Assembly (NCBI RefSeq): GCF_002067135.1
Contig: NZ_CP020105.1
Coordinates: forward strand, 124,001-188,000
Origin: Spirosoma rigui
GTDB taxonomy: Bacteria; Bacteroidota; Bacteroidia; Cytophagales; Spirosomataceae
DNA: 64,000 nt
Direction of reading: 5' to 3'
This document shows positions 15,860-24,316 of this stretch, one piece after another (the stretch's first letter is position 1; every line of letters starts with the position of its first letter). Under the pieces are notes generated by a model. That model made no database searches and was not told the DNA's origin. It saw nothing but the letters and a program-made list of their open reading frames with translations. A program made the translations under genes and the position numbers.

Positions 15860-16447
15860 ATGATTGTTAAGACCAAAAAATACGCGTTAGACCAAAAGAC
15901 GTACATCAATATTGCGCTGAGGCAGTGGCTTAAAGACAACTGGAAGTGGGCAATTGTGCCCCTGGGTTTAATTATCCTGAATGCTGTTCTTAACGTAACG
16001 GGCGCTTATCCGAACATCTGGATTTACGTTGTCATTGTATTGCTCACCATTCTGTACGTGCTCTTCTGGGCCGTTCAGATCACGGGTATCGCCCAGATGG
16101 AGCAAAGTAAAGCACTCTTTCAAAAATACATCTATGAGATCGACAGCCGCCAGATTCTGATGCGCATCAGTGCCAAAGAAGGCGGTCTGCTCAAGTGGGA
16201 CCAGATCAGCAGTGTCGTTAAAGACAAGGATGCCTACATCATGTTTCTGGATAACGGCGATGCGCTCAGGAATACCAAAGCCACCTGGATTGCCAAAACC
16301 GTAACGAAAGGACTGGCAAAGGCGCAGTTTCTGTACCTGCCGTTCAGCATTTTCACCAGCGAACACGACCTGAAGTTTACGGAAACCATTCTCCGGCGGA
16401 AAGGGCTGTTGCCCGAAACAGCAGCGCCCGCCGAGGTTACGAAATAA
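15860..16447 (+). CDS. YcxB-like membrane protein
   Basis: 195 residues. Two adjacent membrane helices (about 31-50 WKWAIVPLGLIILNAVLNV and 54-76 WIYVVIVLLTILYVLFWAVQ) are followed by a soluble YcxB-type C-terminal domain: YEIDSRQILMRISAKEGGLLKWDQISSV, then DAYIMFLDNGDA and FLYLPFSIF. The function of YcxB domains is unknown. The gene has its own promoter and a hairpin right after it. Confidence 0.72.
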   Translation: MIVKTKKYALDQKTYINIALRQWLKDNWKWAIVPLGLIILNAVLNVTGAYPNIWIYVVIVLLTILYVLFWAVQITGIAQMEQSKALFQKYIYEIDSRQILMRISAKEGGLLKWDQISSVVKDKDAYIMFLDNGDALRNTKATWIAKTVTKGLAKAQFLYLPFSIFTSEHDLKFTETILRRKGLLPETAAPAEVTK

Positions 16448-16466
16448 GTACCCCTATTTTTTCTAC

Positions 16467-16529
16467 GCGCAGAGGGAGAGCCGGTACAGAAGAGCATGGA
16501 TCTTTTCTGTACCGGCCCTCCCTCTGCGC
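16467..16529 (+). terminator. 25-bp hairpin between YcxB-like and peptidase genes
   Basis: The arms 16467-16491 and 16505-16529 pair at 24 of 25 positions, with a 13-nt loop. It ends 15 bases before the peptidase start codon, so it may also sit in the peptidase leader. Confidence 0.65.
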
Positions 16530-16543
16530 ATTTAACTTCACAT

Positions 16544-18769
16544 ATGAACTATCTTCTGTTTCTGGCAGCGCTTTTCACCAGTGTGCCGGCGCTGGCCCAG
16601 ACCCCAAAAAAAACAGTCAGCCTCGACGATATCTGGGGGCGTAACCAAGGCGTCCTTTCCCAGCGCACCGTAGAAGGTGTCAACTGGCTCAGGACCGGTG
16701 GCTTCTATACAACCCTCGATGCGGGCCGAATCGTCAAATTCGATATCCGGACGGGCGCCCCCGTCGATACGCTCTTTGACAGGCAACGGGTGGCCGGCAG
16801 CAACGAAGCCATCAGCGTGGAAGGCTATCAACTATCGGCCGATGAGCGAAAACTGCTGCTCACGACCCAGGAGGAGCCCATCTATCGCCGGTCCAGCAAA
16901 GCGGCTTTCTTTGTCTACGATTTGACAACCCGGCAGCTTAAGCCGCTGAGCAAAGGTAGCAAGCAGCAATTTGCTCAGTTCTCGCCCGATGGCAAACGGG
17001 TAGCTTTCGTGCGCGACAACAACCTGTTTGTGGTCGATCAGGCCGGAACCGAAACACAAATTACCACCGACGGCAAGCCAAACGCCATTAGTAACGGAGC
17101 GGCCGATTGGGTCTACGAGGAAGAGTTCAGCATGGCACGCGCCTTCGAATGGTCGCCGGACAGCCGGCGTATCGCGTGGATTCGGTTCGATGAGCGCCGT
17201 GTGCCCGAATACGATATGCAGGTGTGGGGCAGCCTGTATCCGGTCGAGTACCGCTTCAAGTACCCCAAAGCAGGCGAGGCCAACTCGCTCGTGACCGTCT
17301 GGATCGCCGATCTAAGCCCGGCAGCCACCCGTTTGCCGAAGCGAGTACAGGCTCAAACGGGTAGCGAAACCGATATATACCTCCCCCGGATCCAGTGGAC
17401 AAAAAATGCCGCTTTGCTCTCGGTACGGCGGCTCAACCGGCTGCAGAATAAACTCGACCTGCTGCACGTCGATGCCGCAACGGGCCAGGCAACGACCCTA
17501 CTGACCGAAACCAGCCCTACCTACGTCGACCTGGAATTTACCGACGATCTGCGGTACCTGTCCGATGGGAAGTCATTCATCTGGAGCAGCGAACGCAGCG
17601 GTTTCAAGCAGTTGTATCTGTACGGCCTGAACGGCCGCCTTATCCGGCCCATCACCGCCCCGGCCGGGTCAGCAGGCAGTACCGCCCCCTTCGAAGTGGG
17701 GAGTGTGTATGGCATCGATGAAAAGAGCAATTCGATCTACTACACCTCTACCGAAGTCTCGCCCCTCGAACGGCACCTCTACCGCATTGGCCTCGACGGA
17801 CGCGGCAAACAGCGGCTTACAACCGAAGCGGGTACGTATACCGCTACCTTCAGCCCCGACTTTTCCTATTACCTGCTCTACCACGAGTCGGCACACGCGC
17901 CTATTTCGGTTACGCTACGTGCTACGGCCAACACGAGCAGTCTGCGGGTGCTTGAATCGAACGAAGAGCTGAAAACCCGGCTGGCGGGTTTCGCGCTGGC
18001 GCCCAAGCAGTTTTTTCGGACGAAAGCCGCCGACGGTACTTCCCTGAATGGCTGGATGATAAAACCGGCTGATTTTGATAGTACGGGGCAGAAAAAGTAC
18101 CCGGTGCTGATGTTCGTCTACGGCGGGCCCGGCTCGCAGACGGTAAAGAATGACTGGGATACGCGGGATTATTTCTGGTATCAGACGCTGGCGCAGAAAG
18201 GGTATATTATTGTTTCGGTCGACGGGCGCGGGACCGGTGCGCGGGGCAATGCCTTCCGCACGGCAACCTACGCCCAGCTGGGCAAGCTCGAAACCGAAGA
18301 CCAGATTGCGGCTGCCATCCAGCTGAAAACCCTCCCCTACGTTGATCCTGCCCGGGTGGGCATCTGGGGCTGGAGCTACGGCGGGTATATGTCGGCCCTG
18401 TGTATGACGCTCGGTGCTGACGTATTCAAGGCGGGCATTTCCGTGTCGCCCGTTACCAACTGGCGGTTTTATGACAGTGTCTATACCGAACGCTACCTGA
18501 AACGTCCGCAGGAAAACGCCAATGGCTACGACAACAACTCACCCGTTACCCACGCGTCCAAATTAAAAGGCCCGTTGCTGCTCATTCACGGCACGGGCGA
18601 TGATAATGTTCATTTTCAGAACTCCATTGCCTTCACCGACGCGCTCATTGCTGCGGGCAAGCAATTCGAATCGTTCTATTACCCCAACCGAAACCACGGC
18701 ATCTACGGCGGTAACACCCGACTGCATCTCTACCAGATGATGACGAATTTTGTGGAGAAGAACTTGTAA
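16544..18769 (+). CDS. Dipeptidyl-peptidase IV-like S9 serine peptidase
   Basis: 741 residues from the ATG at 16544 (signal peptide MNYLLFLAALFTSVPALAQ). The N-terminal half is the DPP-IV beta-propeller, containing the substrate-binding pair DWVYEEEFSM. The C-terminal 230 residues form the alpha/beta-hydrolase domain with nucleophile GWSYGGYMS, aspartate in HGTGDDNVHF and histidine in NRNHGIYGG, so the triad is complete. It removes N-terminal X-Pro dipeptides from peptides, probably in the periplasm. The 16 residues upstream (to 16496) come from hairpin sequence and are not coding. Confidence 0.93.
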   Translation: MNYLLFLAALFTSVPALAQTPKKTVSLDDIWGRNQGVLSQRTVEGVNWLRTGGFYTTLDAGRIVKFDIRTGAPVDTLFDRQRVAGSNEAISVEGYQLSADERKLLLTTQEEPIYRRSSKAAFFVYDLTTRQLKPLSKGSKQQFAQFSPDGKRVAFVRDNNLFVVDQAGTETQITTDGKPNAISNGAADWVYEEEFSMARAFEWSPDSRRIAWIRFDERRVPEYDMQVWGSLYPVEYRFKYPKAGEANSLVTVWIADLSPAATRLPKRVQAQTGSETDIYLPRIQWTKNAALLSVRRLNRLQNKLDLLHVDAATGQATTLLTETSPTYVDLEFTDDLRYLSDGKSFIWSSERSGFKQLYLYGLNGRLIRPITAPAGSAGSTAPFEVGSVYGIDEKSNSIYYTSTEVSPLERHLYRIGLDGRGKQRLTTEAGTYTATFSPDFSYYLLYHESAHAPISVTLRATANTSSLRVLESNEELKTRLAGFALAPKQFFRTKAADGTSLNGWMIKPADFDSTGQKKYPVLMFVYGGPGSQTVKNDWDTRDYFWYQTLAQKGYIIVSVDGRGTGARGNAFRTATYAQLGKLETEDQIAAAIQLKTLPYVDPARVGIWGWSYGGYMSALCMTLGADVFKAGISVSPVTNWRFYDSVYTERYLKRPQENANGYDNNSPVTHASKLKGPLLLIHGTGDDNVHFQNSIAFTDALIAAGKQFESFYYPNRNHGIYGGNTRLHLYQMMTNFVEKNL

Positions 18770-18771
18770 GG

Positions 18772-18856
18772 GAGTACAAGGAGGAGGGGGCGAAGGAGAA
18801 TAAAGGGACGCGTACGTCATCACTTTATTCTCCTTCGCCCCCTCCTCCTTGTACTC
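18772..18856. terminator. 34-bp perfect hairpin filling a convergent gap
   Basis: The arms 18772-18805 and 18823-18856 are perfect reverse complements over 34 bp, with a 17-nt loop that includes part of GGGACGCGTACGTCAT (18805-18820). It starts 2 bases after one stop codon and ends at the base before the other. Confidence 0.8.
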
Positions 18857-19264
18857 TTACTTCGCCTGATCGGTGAAGTCGACGACGGTTACGTCGGCAA
18901 GCCAGGCACCAACGATGCCGCCGAATGCCTTGTGAGCGGGGTGCGGCAGGTAGGCATCACGGTCTTTCTCGCTGTCGAAGGTCAGGATAAAGGCGTGCGT
19001 CAGGCCCTTATTGAGGTTTTCGGGGCTGTTGTTAGTGCCCCACTTGAACCCTTTGATCTCCTTGATTTTAGAGGGCAGTGCTTCAAAAGCGGCCACGATT
19101 TCCTTCACCTTTTCGGGTGTCGTTTCGGGCTTGAACTTAAAGAGAACAATGTGCTGAACGGAGGATGTTTTCATAGTTTTTACGGGCGGATCGCTGGTCA
19201 GCGCGTTCGCATAGGTCATAGCCGACATAATCATCAGGGCTACGAAGACAAAAATAGGTTTCAT
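18857..19264 (-). CDS. Secreted Dabb (stress-responsive A/B barrel) domain protein
   Basis: 135 residues. A signal peptide (MKPIFVFVALMIMSAMTYANA) is followed by one Dabb domain: VQHIVLFKFKPETTPEKVKEI, KGFKWGTNNSPENLNKGLTHAFILTF and YLPHPAHKAFGG, a ferredoxin-like barrel. The family is widespread; exported Bacteroidota members have no known substrate. It is convergent with the DPP-IV gene, sharing one terminator hairpin. Confidence 0.85.
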   Translation of the reverse strand: MKPIFVFVALMIMSAMTYANALTSDPPVKTMKTSSVQHIVLFKFKPETTPEKVKEIVAAFEALPSKIKEIKGFKWGTNNSPENLNKGLTHAFILTFDSEKDRDAYLPHPAHKAFGGIVGAWLADVTVVDFTDQAK

Positions 19265-19345
19265 ATGTCAATCGGGTTTGGCTACTAAAGAAAACAAACG
19301 TGCCACCCTACTGGAGAGTGGCACGTTTACTACTGGCGGGTTAAC

Positions 19346-20572
19346 CTAGGCCAGACCCCGTTTTGCTTTCAGATTGGTATCCAGCGCTTCGAGGAAATCT
19401 TCGGTGTTCAGGTAATGCTCACCAGCGGTCAGTTTGGTGCCCGCAGGATAGGCCGACAGGGCCAGGTCCTTGGTCATCTTGCCGCTTTCTACGGTTTCTA
19501 CGCAAACGGCTTCGAGCGCGTTGGCGAAATCGATCAGTTCCTGGTTACCGTCCAGCTGGCCCCGGAAAGCCAGACCCCGCGTCCAGGCATAGATCGACGC
19601 AATTGGGTTGGTCGACGTTTTGTTGCCTTTCTGGTACTCGCGGTAGTGACGCGTAACGGTACCGTGCGCGGCTTCGGCTTCCATCGTCTTACCGTCGGGC
19701 GTAACGAGCACCGAGGTCATCAGACCCAGCGAACCAAAGCCCTGTGCTACGGTGTCCGACTGAACGTCGCCGTCGTAATTTTTGCAGGCCCAGACAAAGT
19801 TACCTTCCCATTTCAGGGCCGAGGCAACCATGTCGTCGATCAGGCGGTGTTCGTAATGAACGCCTTTTGCTTTGAACTCCGCGTCGTAGATCTCCTGGAA
19901 GATATCCTTGAAACGACCGTCGTATTTTTTCAGGATCGTATTCTTCGTCGACAGGTACAGCGGCCAGTTTTTCTGCAGCGCCATGTTGAAACAGGCCTTC
20001 GCAAAACCACGGATCGACTCATCAAGGTTGTACATCCCCATGGCTACACCAGCGCCGGGGAAATTGAATACTTCGTACTCCTGCACCGTTCCGTCTTCGC
20101 CTTCGAACTTCATCGTCAGCTTGCCTTTGCCCGGTACCAGGAAATCGGTAGCCCGGTACTGATCGCCAAAGGCATGACGACCCACGATGATGGGCGCCGT
20201 CCAGTTGGTAACCAGGCGGGGTACATTGTTCATCACGATTGGCTCGCGGAACACGGTACCATCCAGAATGTTGCGGATCGTGCCGTTGGGCGACTTCCAC
20301 ATTTGTTTCAGGTTGAACTCCTTCACGCGGTCTTCGTCGGGCGTGATAGTAGCACACTTGATACCGACACCGTATTCTTTGATGGCATTGGCTGCGTCGA
20401 TGGTTACCTGGTCGTTGGTTTCGTCGCGATACTCGATGCCGAGGTCGTAATATTTAATATCAACGTCAACGTAAGGCAGAATCAGCTTGTCTTTGATGAA
20501 CTTCCAGATGATGCGTGTCATTTCGTCGCCATCCAGTTCGACAACCGGATTCGCCACTTTGATTTTTTCCAT
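19346..20572 (-). CDS. icd: NADP-dependent isocitrate dehydrogenase (dimeric type)
   Basis: 408 residues, the expected length of the homodimeric, animal/plant-type enzyme. Recognisable blocks: [52 protein letters not shown] (substrate binding), [12 protein letters not shown] with metal aspartates and [16 protein letters not shown] (cofactor). It converts isocitrate to 2-oxoglutarate in the TCA cycle. The gene stands alone, with a TACCTTTG -7 element upstream on its strand. Confidence 0.96.
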   Translation of the reverse strand: MEKIKVANPVVELDGDEMTRIIWKFIKDKLILPYVDVDIKYYDLGIEYRDETNDQVTIDAANAIKEYGVGIKCATITPDEDRVKEFNLKQMWKSPNGTIRNILDGTVFREPIVMNNVPRLVTNWTAPIIVGRHAFGDQYRATDFLVPGKGKLTMKFEGEDGTVQEYEVFNFPGAGVAMGMYNLDESIRGFAKACFNMALQKNWPLYLSTKNTILKKYDGRFKDIFQEIYDAEFKAKGVHYEHRLIDDMVASALKWEGNFVWACKNYDGDVQSDTVAQGFGSLGLMTSVLVTPDGKTMEAEAAHGTVTRHYREYQKGNKTSTNPIASIYAWTRGLAFRGQLDGNQELIDFANALEAVCVETVESGKMTKDLALSAYPAGTKLTAGEHYLNTEDFLEALDTNLKAKRGLA

Positions 20573-20619
20573 TGGACTAGGGTATAAACGATTGAAAAAT
20601 ACGATACAAAACCGAGCCG

Positions 20620-20627
20620 CAAAGGTA
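20620..20627 (-). promoter_or_regulatory. -7 promoter element of icd
   Basis: TACCTTTG on the minus strand, matching TAnnTTTG, about 48 bases upstream of the icd start. No convincing -33 TTG at the usual distance. Confidence 0.5.
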
Positions 20628-20773
20628 ACAAAACCAAGGAATACCCACTACCTATCTCTCCCCTTAGCTTACTGACCCGCCCGGTTTTGTTTCCGGATCG
20701 TCGGGCGGGCGACGATCCGGATGCCGATTATCGCCGGCCGGTGTATGCGCATACGACCGGTAACGAGTCGTTT

Positions 20774-21187
20774 CTACCGGCTGGCCTTGATAGTCACCAC
20801 CCCGGCACCCGTTTCCGTCGTGGTGTTTATTGCGATGGCCGATGGGGAAACAGACCCGAGCTTTTCCGCCCCGTCGTACAAAAAAAACGAGGCTCCGCCG
20901 GCTGGCTTCAGCTCGACCAGCTGCGCATCCGACGACTGGCTGACGAGTTCGCTTCCGCTCCGTACCCTGATGGAGAATACCATGCCCAGGTGCGTATAAT
21001 CAGCTTTCGTCAGGGTGATCGACCCGGCAAATCCGGGTTCGGGCATACGGGCTACGTCGCCGTTCCAGTTCATGTAAGTCATGGTATACGTACCGGTGAG
21101 ACCCGTAGTGTAATCGGCTGGGCGGTCGGTCTTCGTGGCGCAGGCGAGCAGGCCCGGCAACAGGATGAGAAAGAGAAACTTATTCAT
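20774..21187 (-). CDS. Lipoprotein of unknown function
   Basis: 137 residues from the ATG at 21187: MNKFLFLILLPGLLACATK is a lipoprotein signal with the lipobox LLAC. The mature part is predicted mostly beta (TGTYTMTYMNWNGDVARMPEPG, then GSITLTKADYTHLGMVF, GVVTIKAS), resembling small lipocalin-like lipoproteins of this phylum, but no family is certain. The in-frame extension upstream adds no plausible signal. Confidence 0.68.
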   Translation of the reverse strand: MNKFLFLILLPGLLACATKTDRPADYTTGLTGTYTMTYMNWNGDVARMPEPGFAGSITLTKADYTHLGMVFSIRVRSGSELVSQSSDAQLVELKPAGGASFFLYDGAEKLGSVSPSAIAINTTTETGAGVVTIKASR

Positions 21188-21549
21188 GGGATGGTGAGGA
21201 AGGTGGTCACTGGCAGGCGTACCCGTTGGCATCGATACCACCGGCTGATTTATACCACAAACCTACGCGGGCGACGCTCTTCAACGAACACTGTTGTTCC
21301 AACGGCGGGAATGAGTTCACGATCGGTACCCTACCCTGCCCTTTTAGCGTAGCAGCTACGTGTTCACGTAACAAGCCCACCACCTGGCAGCATCTTTCCG
21401 GGGCCGGCAACCACGTAGCGTGGAGTCGACAGCGCCGTTGATCCGTCTGCGAACAGCGTGTTTTACAAAAAATAGTACGCCTTACTCCGCATTTTCAGTA
21501 CATTTAACTGCTCATACCTCATTAACCTAAACAAAATTTTGCATTAAGA
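21188..21549. other. Intergenic stretch without supportable gene
   Basis: About 360 bp. The last part (21470-21549) is AT-richer and is presumably the promoter of the M20 gene. An open minus-strand frame (21207-21410) ends in WYKSAGGIDANGYACQ, which could be the tail of a decayed gene, but it lacks a start context and a recognisable domain. Confidence 0.4.
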
Positions 21550-23244
21550 ATGAAAAACTGTACAAAACTTTTAATGGCTATCCTGTTGGCCCCTACCCTG
21601 CTGCTCGGGCAGGCCAAAAAGGCGGCCAAAGGAACCGACAAGATCGACAAACTCAAAGCCGAAGCCGTTGCCGCCGTTGAAGCCAATAAAGTTCAGGCAC
21701 AACAGATCAACGACATGCTGTTCAGCTTCTCGGAGCTGGGCTTTCAGGAAGAAGAGTCGTTCAACTACTTGACAACACTGCTCGAAAAAGAAGGCTTTAC
21801 CGTCAAAAAGGGCATATCGGGCATTCCAACCGCCTGGATCGCTACCTGGGGATCGGGCAAGCCGCTGATCGCCGTAGGCTCCGACATCGACTGTATTCCC
21901 AAAGCCAGCCAGAAGCCGGGCGTAGCTTACAAAGAGCCCATCGTGGAGGGGGCACCGGGCCACGGCGAGGGCCATAACTCCGGACAGGCTCTGAACATCG
22001 TTGCCGTGCTGGCAGTCAAGAAACTCATGGAACGCGACAAAATTCCCGGTACGCTCATGCTCTGGCCGGGGGTAGCCGAAGAGCTGGTCGGGACCAAAGC
22101 GTTCTACGTGCGGGATGGCTACTTCAAGGACGTAGACGCCTGTATTTTCACCCACGTAGGCAACAACCTCGGGGTATCCTGGGGCGACAATGGTTATAAT
22201 GGCGTCATCTCCGTAAAATTCAACTTTGAAGGGCAGGCAGCTCACGCGGCCGGTGCCCCCTGGCGTGGCCGCAGCGCCCTGGATGCCGTTGAACTGATGA
22301 ACGTGGGCTGGAATTACCGGCGCGAACACCTCGAACTGACCCAGCGGTCGCACTACGTGATCTCCGACGGGGGCGACCAACCCAACGTCGTACCTTCCAA
22401 AGCCGCTGTCTGGTATTATTTCCGCGAGCGGACATATCCGAAGATCAAGAAGCTGTTCGAAACCGGCGTAAAAATTGCCGAAGGAGCCGCCATGATGACC
22501 GATACCAAGTTTAGCTACGAGATTCTGGGATCAGCCTGGCCGGTACACACCAACCGCCCCATTGCAGCGGCCATGTATGACAACATTAAAAAGGTGGGCC
22601 TGCCCACCTGGACATCCGACGATCAGCTGCTGGCCCACGCGTCGCAGATCGAGTTGCAGGCTCCCAAGGTTGAAGGGCTGGCTGTAAAGCTGGACTCGAT
22701 GGGTATGCCGGCTTCAACAGCGCCGGTGGTGATGATGGGGGGGCAGGCAATGACACCCATGGGTGGCGGTTCCGACGATATTGCCGATATCTCCTGGTCG
22801 CTGCCGACGGTTGTGCTGCGTTACCCCAGTAACATTCCGGGCCTGCCGGGCCACCACTGGTCCAACGCCATTTCGATGGCAACACCCATTGCTCATAAGG
22901 GCATTGTGGCAGGCGCCAAAGCCGAGGCCATGACGCTGCTGGATATGCTCCTGAAACCGGAAATCATCAAAGAAGCCTGGGCATACTACAAAGATGAACA
23001 GACTAAAGACATCAAATACGAACCGCTGATCTCGCCCAAGGAGCAGCCCGCTATCTACCTGAATCAGAAAATCATGTCTGAATTCAAACCCAAGTTGACG
23101 CCGTTCTACTACAACCCATCCAAATACAAAACCTATCTGGAGCAGTTGGGCATCACCTACCCTACCCTTCGGGACGACCAGCGCGAAGCGGTGAAGAAAG
23201 CGATGGAAAAATCGGCACCGGCAAAGGTTACGTCGTCACGCTAG
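21550..23244 (+). CDS. Exported M20-family amidohydrolase (AbgB-like)
   Basis: 564 residues with signal peptide MKNCTKLLMAILLAPTLLLGQ. The body matches metal-dependent M20D amidohydrolases of the p-aminobenzoyl-glutamate hydrolase B type: AVGSDIDCIPKASQKPG (metal aspartate), GEGHNSGQALNIVAVLA (metal histidine), GVAEELVGTKAF (catalytic glutamates), FTHVGNNLG, and a lid domain with AAHAAGAPWRGRSALDAV. It is likely to cleave an amide bond of an acyl-amino acid or peptide-like compound in the envelope; the substrate is not predictable. It is monocistronic, closed by a strong hairpin. Confidence 0.88.
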   Translation: MKNCTKLLMAILLAPTLLLGQAKKAAKGTDKIDKLKAEAVAAVEANKVQAQQINDMLFSFSELGFQEEESFNYLTTLLEKEGFTVKKGISGIPTAWIATWGSGKPLIAVGSDIDCIPKASQKPGVAYKEPIVEGAPGHGEGHNSGQALNIVAVLAVKKLMERDKIPGTLMLWPGVAEELVGTKAFYVRDGYFKDVDACIFTHVGNNLGVSWGDNGYNGVISVKFNFEGQAAHAAGAPWRGRSALDAVELMNVGWNYRREHLELTQRSHYVISDGGDQPNVVPSKAAVWYYFRERTYPKIKKLFETGVKIAEGAAMMTDTKFSYEILGSAWPVHTNRPIAAAMYDNIKKVGLPTWTSDDQLLAHASQIELQAPKVEGLAVKLDSMGMPASTAPVVMMGGQAMTPMGGGSDDIADISWSLPTVVLRYPSNIPGLPGHHWSNAISMATPIAHKGIVAGAKAEAMTLLDMLLKPEIIKEAWAYYKDEQTKDIKYEPLISPKEQPAIYLNQKIMSEFKPKLTPFYYNPSKYKTYLEQLGITYPTLRDDQREAVKKAMEKSAPAKVTSSR

Positions 23245-23268
23245 TGGTGTGACGTAGCTACACAAACG

Positions 23269-23317
23269 CAAGCGCCGTAGGTGCGACCTGATTCTTAGGT
23301 CGCACCTACGGCGCTTG
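23269..23317. terminator. 21-bp perfect hairpin after the amidohydrolase
   Basis: The arms 23269-23289 and 23297-23317 pair perfectly with a 7-nt loop (GATTCTT). It lies in the convergent gap before the endonuclease/phosphatase gene. Confidence 0.8.
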
Positions 23318-23374
23318 TCATTATTTCATGCGTCAGCACCTACTGACCGGTTACCCCTGGGAGACTATCTCGTA

Positions 23375-24217
23375 CTACTTCAGCACGACCTTCGCCACCA
23401 CCGGCTGATGGTCTGATGGGTAGCGCTGCTCAAACGCGTCGGTCAGAACTCCGTATTTAAGCACGTCGAACTGCTTGCTCACGAAGATATAGTCGATCCG
23501 TTTGTCCATGGGCGCGTCGAACTTAAAGGCGTTAAACGTTCCTTCGGGACCGTAGGGGGCGCTGGCCGATACGCTGCGGGAGTCACTCAACAGCGTACCA
23601 ATGGTTTTGATCTGCTCCGTTTCGGGCGTCGAGTTGAAATCGCCGGCCAGCATGACGGGCGTATTCCCGGCAATTTCCTTGATTTTCTGCACCATCAGCT
23701 TCCCCGACTCGCGCCGGGCCACAACGCCCTGGTGGTCAAAGTGAACGCTGAAAAAGTAGAATTCCTTTTTCGTTTTCTGGTCGCTGAATTTCGCCCAGGA
23801 GCAAATGCGGTTGCAGCAGGTTGCATCCCAGCCCTTGCCGGGTTTGTCGGGGGTTTCGCTTAGCCAGAAGTTGCCGGACTGCAGGACCTTGAACCGGTCT
23901 TTTTTGTAAAAGATAGCCGAGTGCTCCCCCGCTTCCTTCCCATCATCGCGGCCGGCCCCGATAAACGCGAACCCCTTCAGTTCGGCCACGTCGTTGAGCT
24001 GGTTGCGCAGGGCTTCCTGCGTGCCGAACAGGTCGAACTCGTGGTAACGTACCAGTGCTTTTACCTGCTCTTTGCGGTTGGGCCAGGCGTTGATCCCATC
24101 GCCTTTGTTGTCGTAGCGTAGGTTATAACTAGCAACGACGATGGGGGTATCTTTTTGAGCAAAGGTGGGGTTAGCCGTCAATAAACTACCGAGCAGGAGG
24201 ATGATTAATACGCGCAT
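23375..24217 (-). CDS. Exported endonuclease/exonuclease/phosphatase-family protein
   Basis: 280 residues from the ATG at 24217 (signal peptide MRVLIILLLGSLLTANPTFA). EEP-fold motifs: VVASYNLRYDN, DLFGTQEAL (metal glutamate), FFSVHFDHQG, LAGDFNSTPE (catalytic Asp/Asn) and YPSDHQPVVAKV (catalytic Asp/His). The likely activity is a phosphodiesterase or phosphatase on a sugar, lipid or nucleic acid substrate. It follows the SusD gene by about 100 bp on the same strand, so it probably belongs to the SusC/D locus. An ATG-less extension to 24313 is possible but loses the signal peptide at the N-terminus. Confidence 0.88.
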   Translation of the reverse strand: MRVLIILLLGSLLTANPTFAQKDTPIVVASYNLRYDNKGDGINAWPNRKEQVKALVRYHEFDLFGTQEALRNQLNDVAELKGFAFIGAGRDDGKEAGEHSAIFYKKDRFKVLQSGNFWLSETPDKPGKGWDATCCNRICSWAKFSDQKTKKEFYFFSVHFDHQGVVARRESGKLMVQKIKEIAGNTPVMLAGDFNSTPETEQIKTIGTLLSDSRSVSASAPYGPEGTFNAFKFDAPMDKRIDYIFVSKQFDVLKYGVLTDAFEQRYPSDHQPVVAKVVLK

Positions 24218-24316
24218 TTTTGTTGAGTTTAAACAGTTTTGGTTTGTGGTTTGCTGCCGATTTTGTCCGGTCGAAACCGGCACTACCCAGGCAACAAACC
24301 ACAAACCTGCCAATTT

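Noticed and set aside
19415-20587. 390-codon open frame on the plus strand
   Set aside because: Mirror of the isocitrate dehydrogenase gene, no domain and no promoter.
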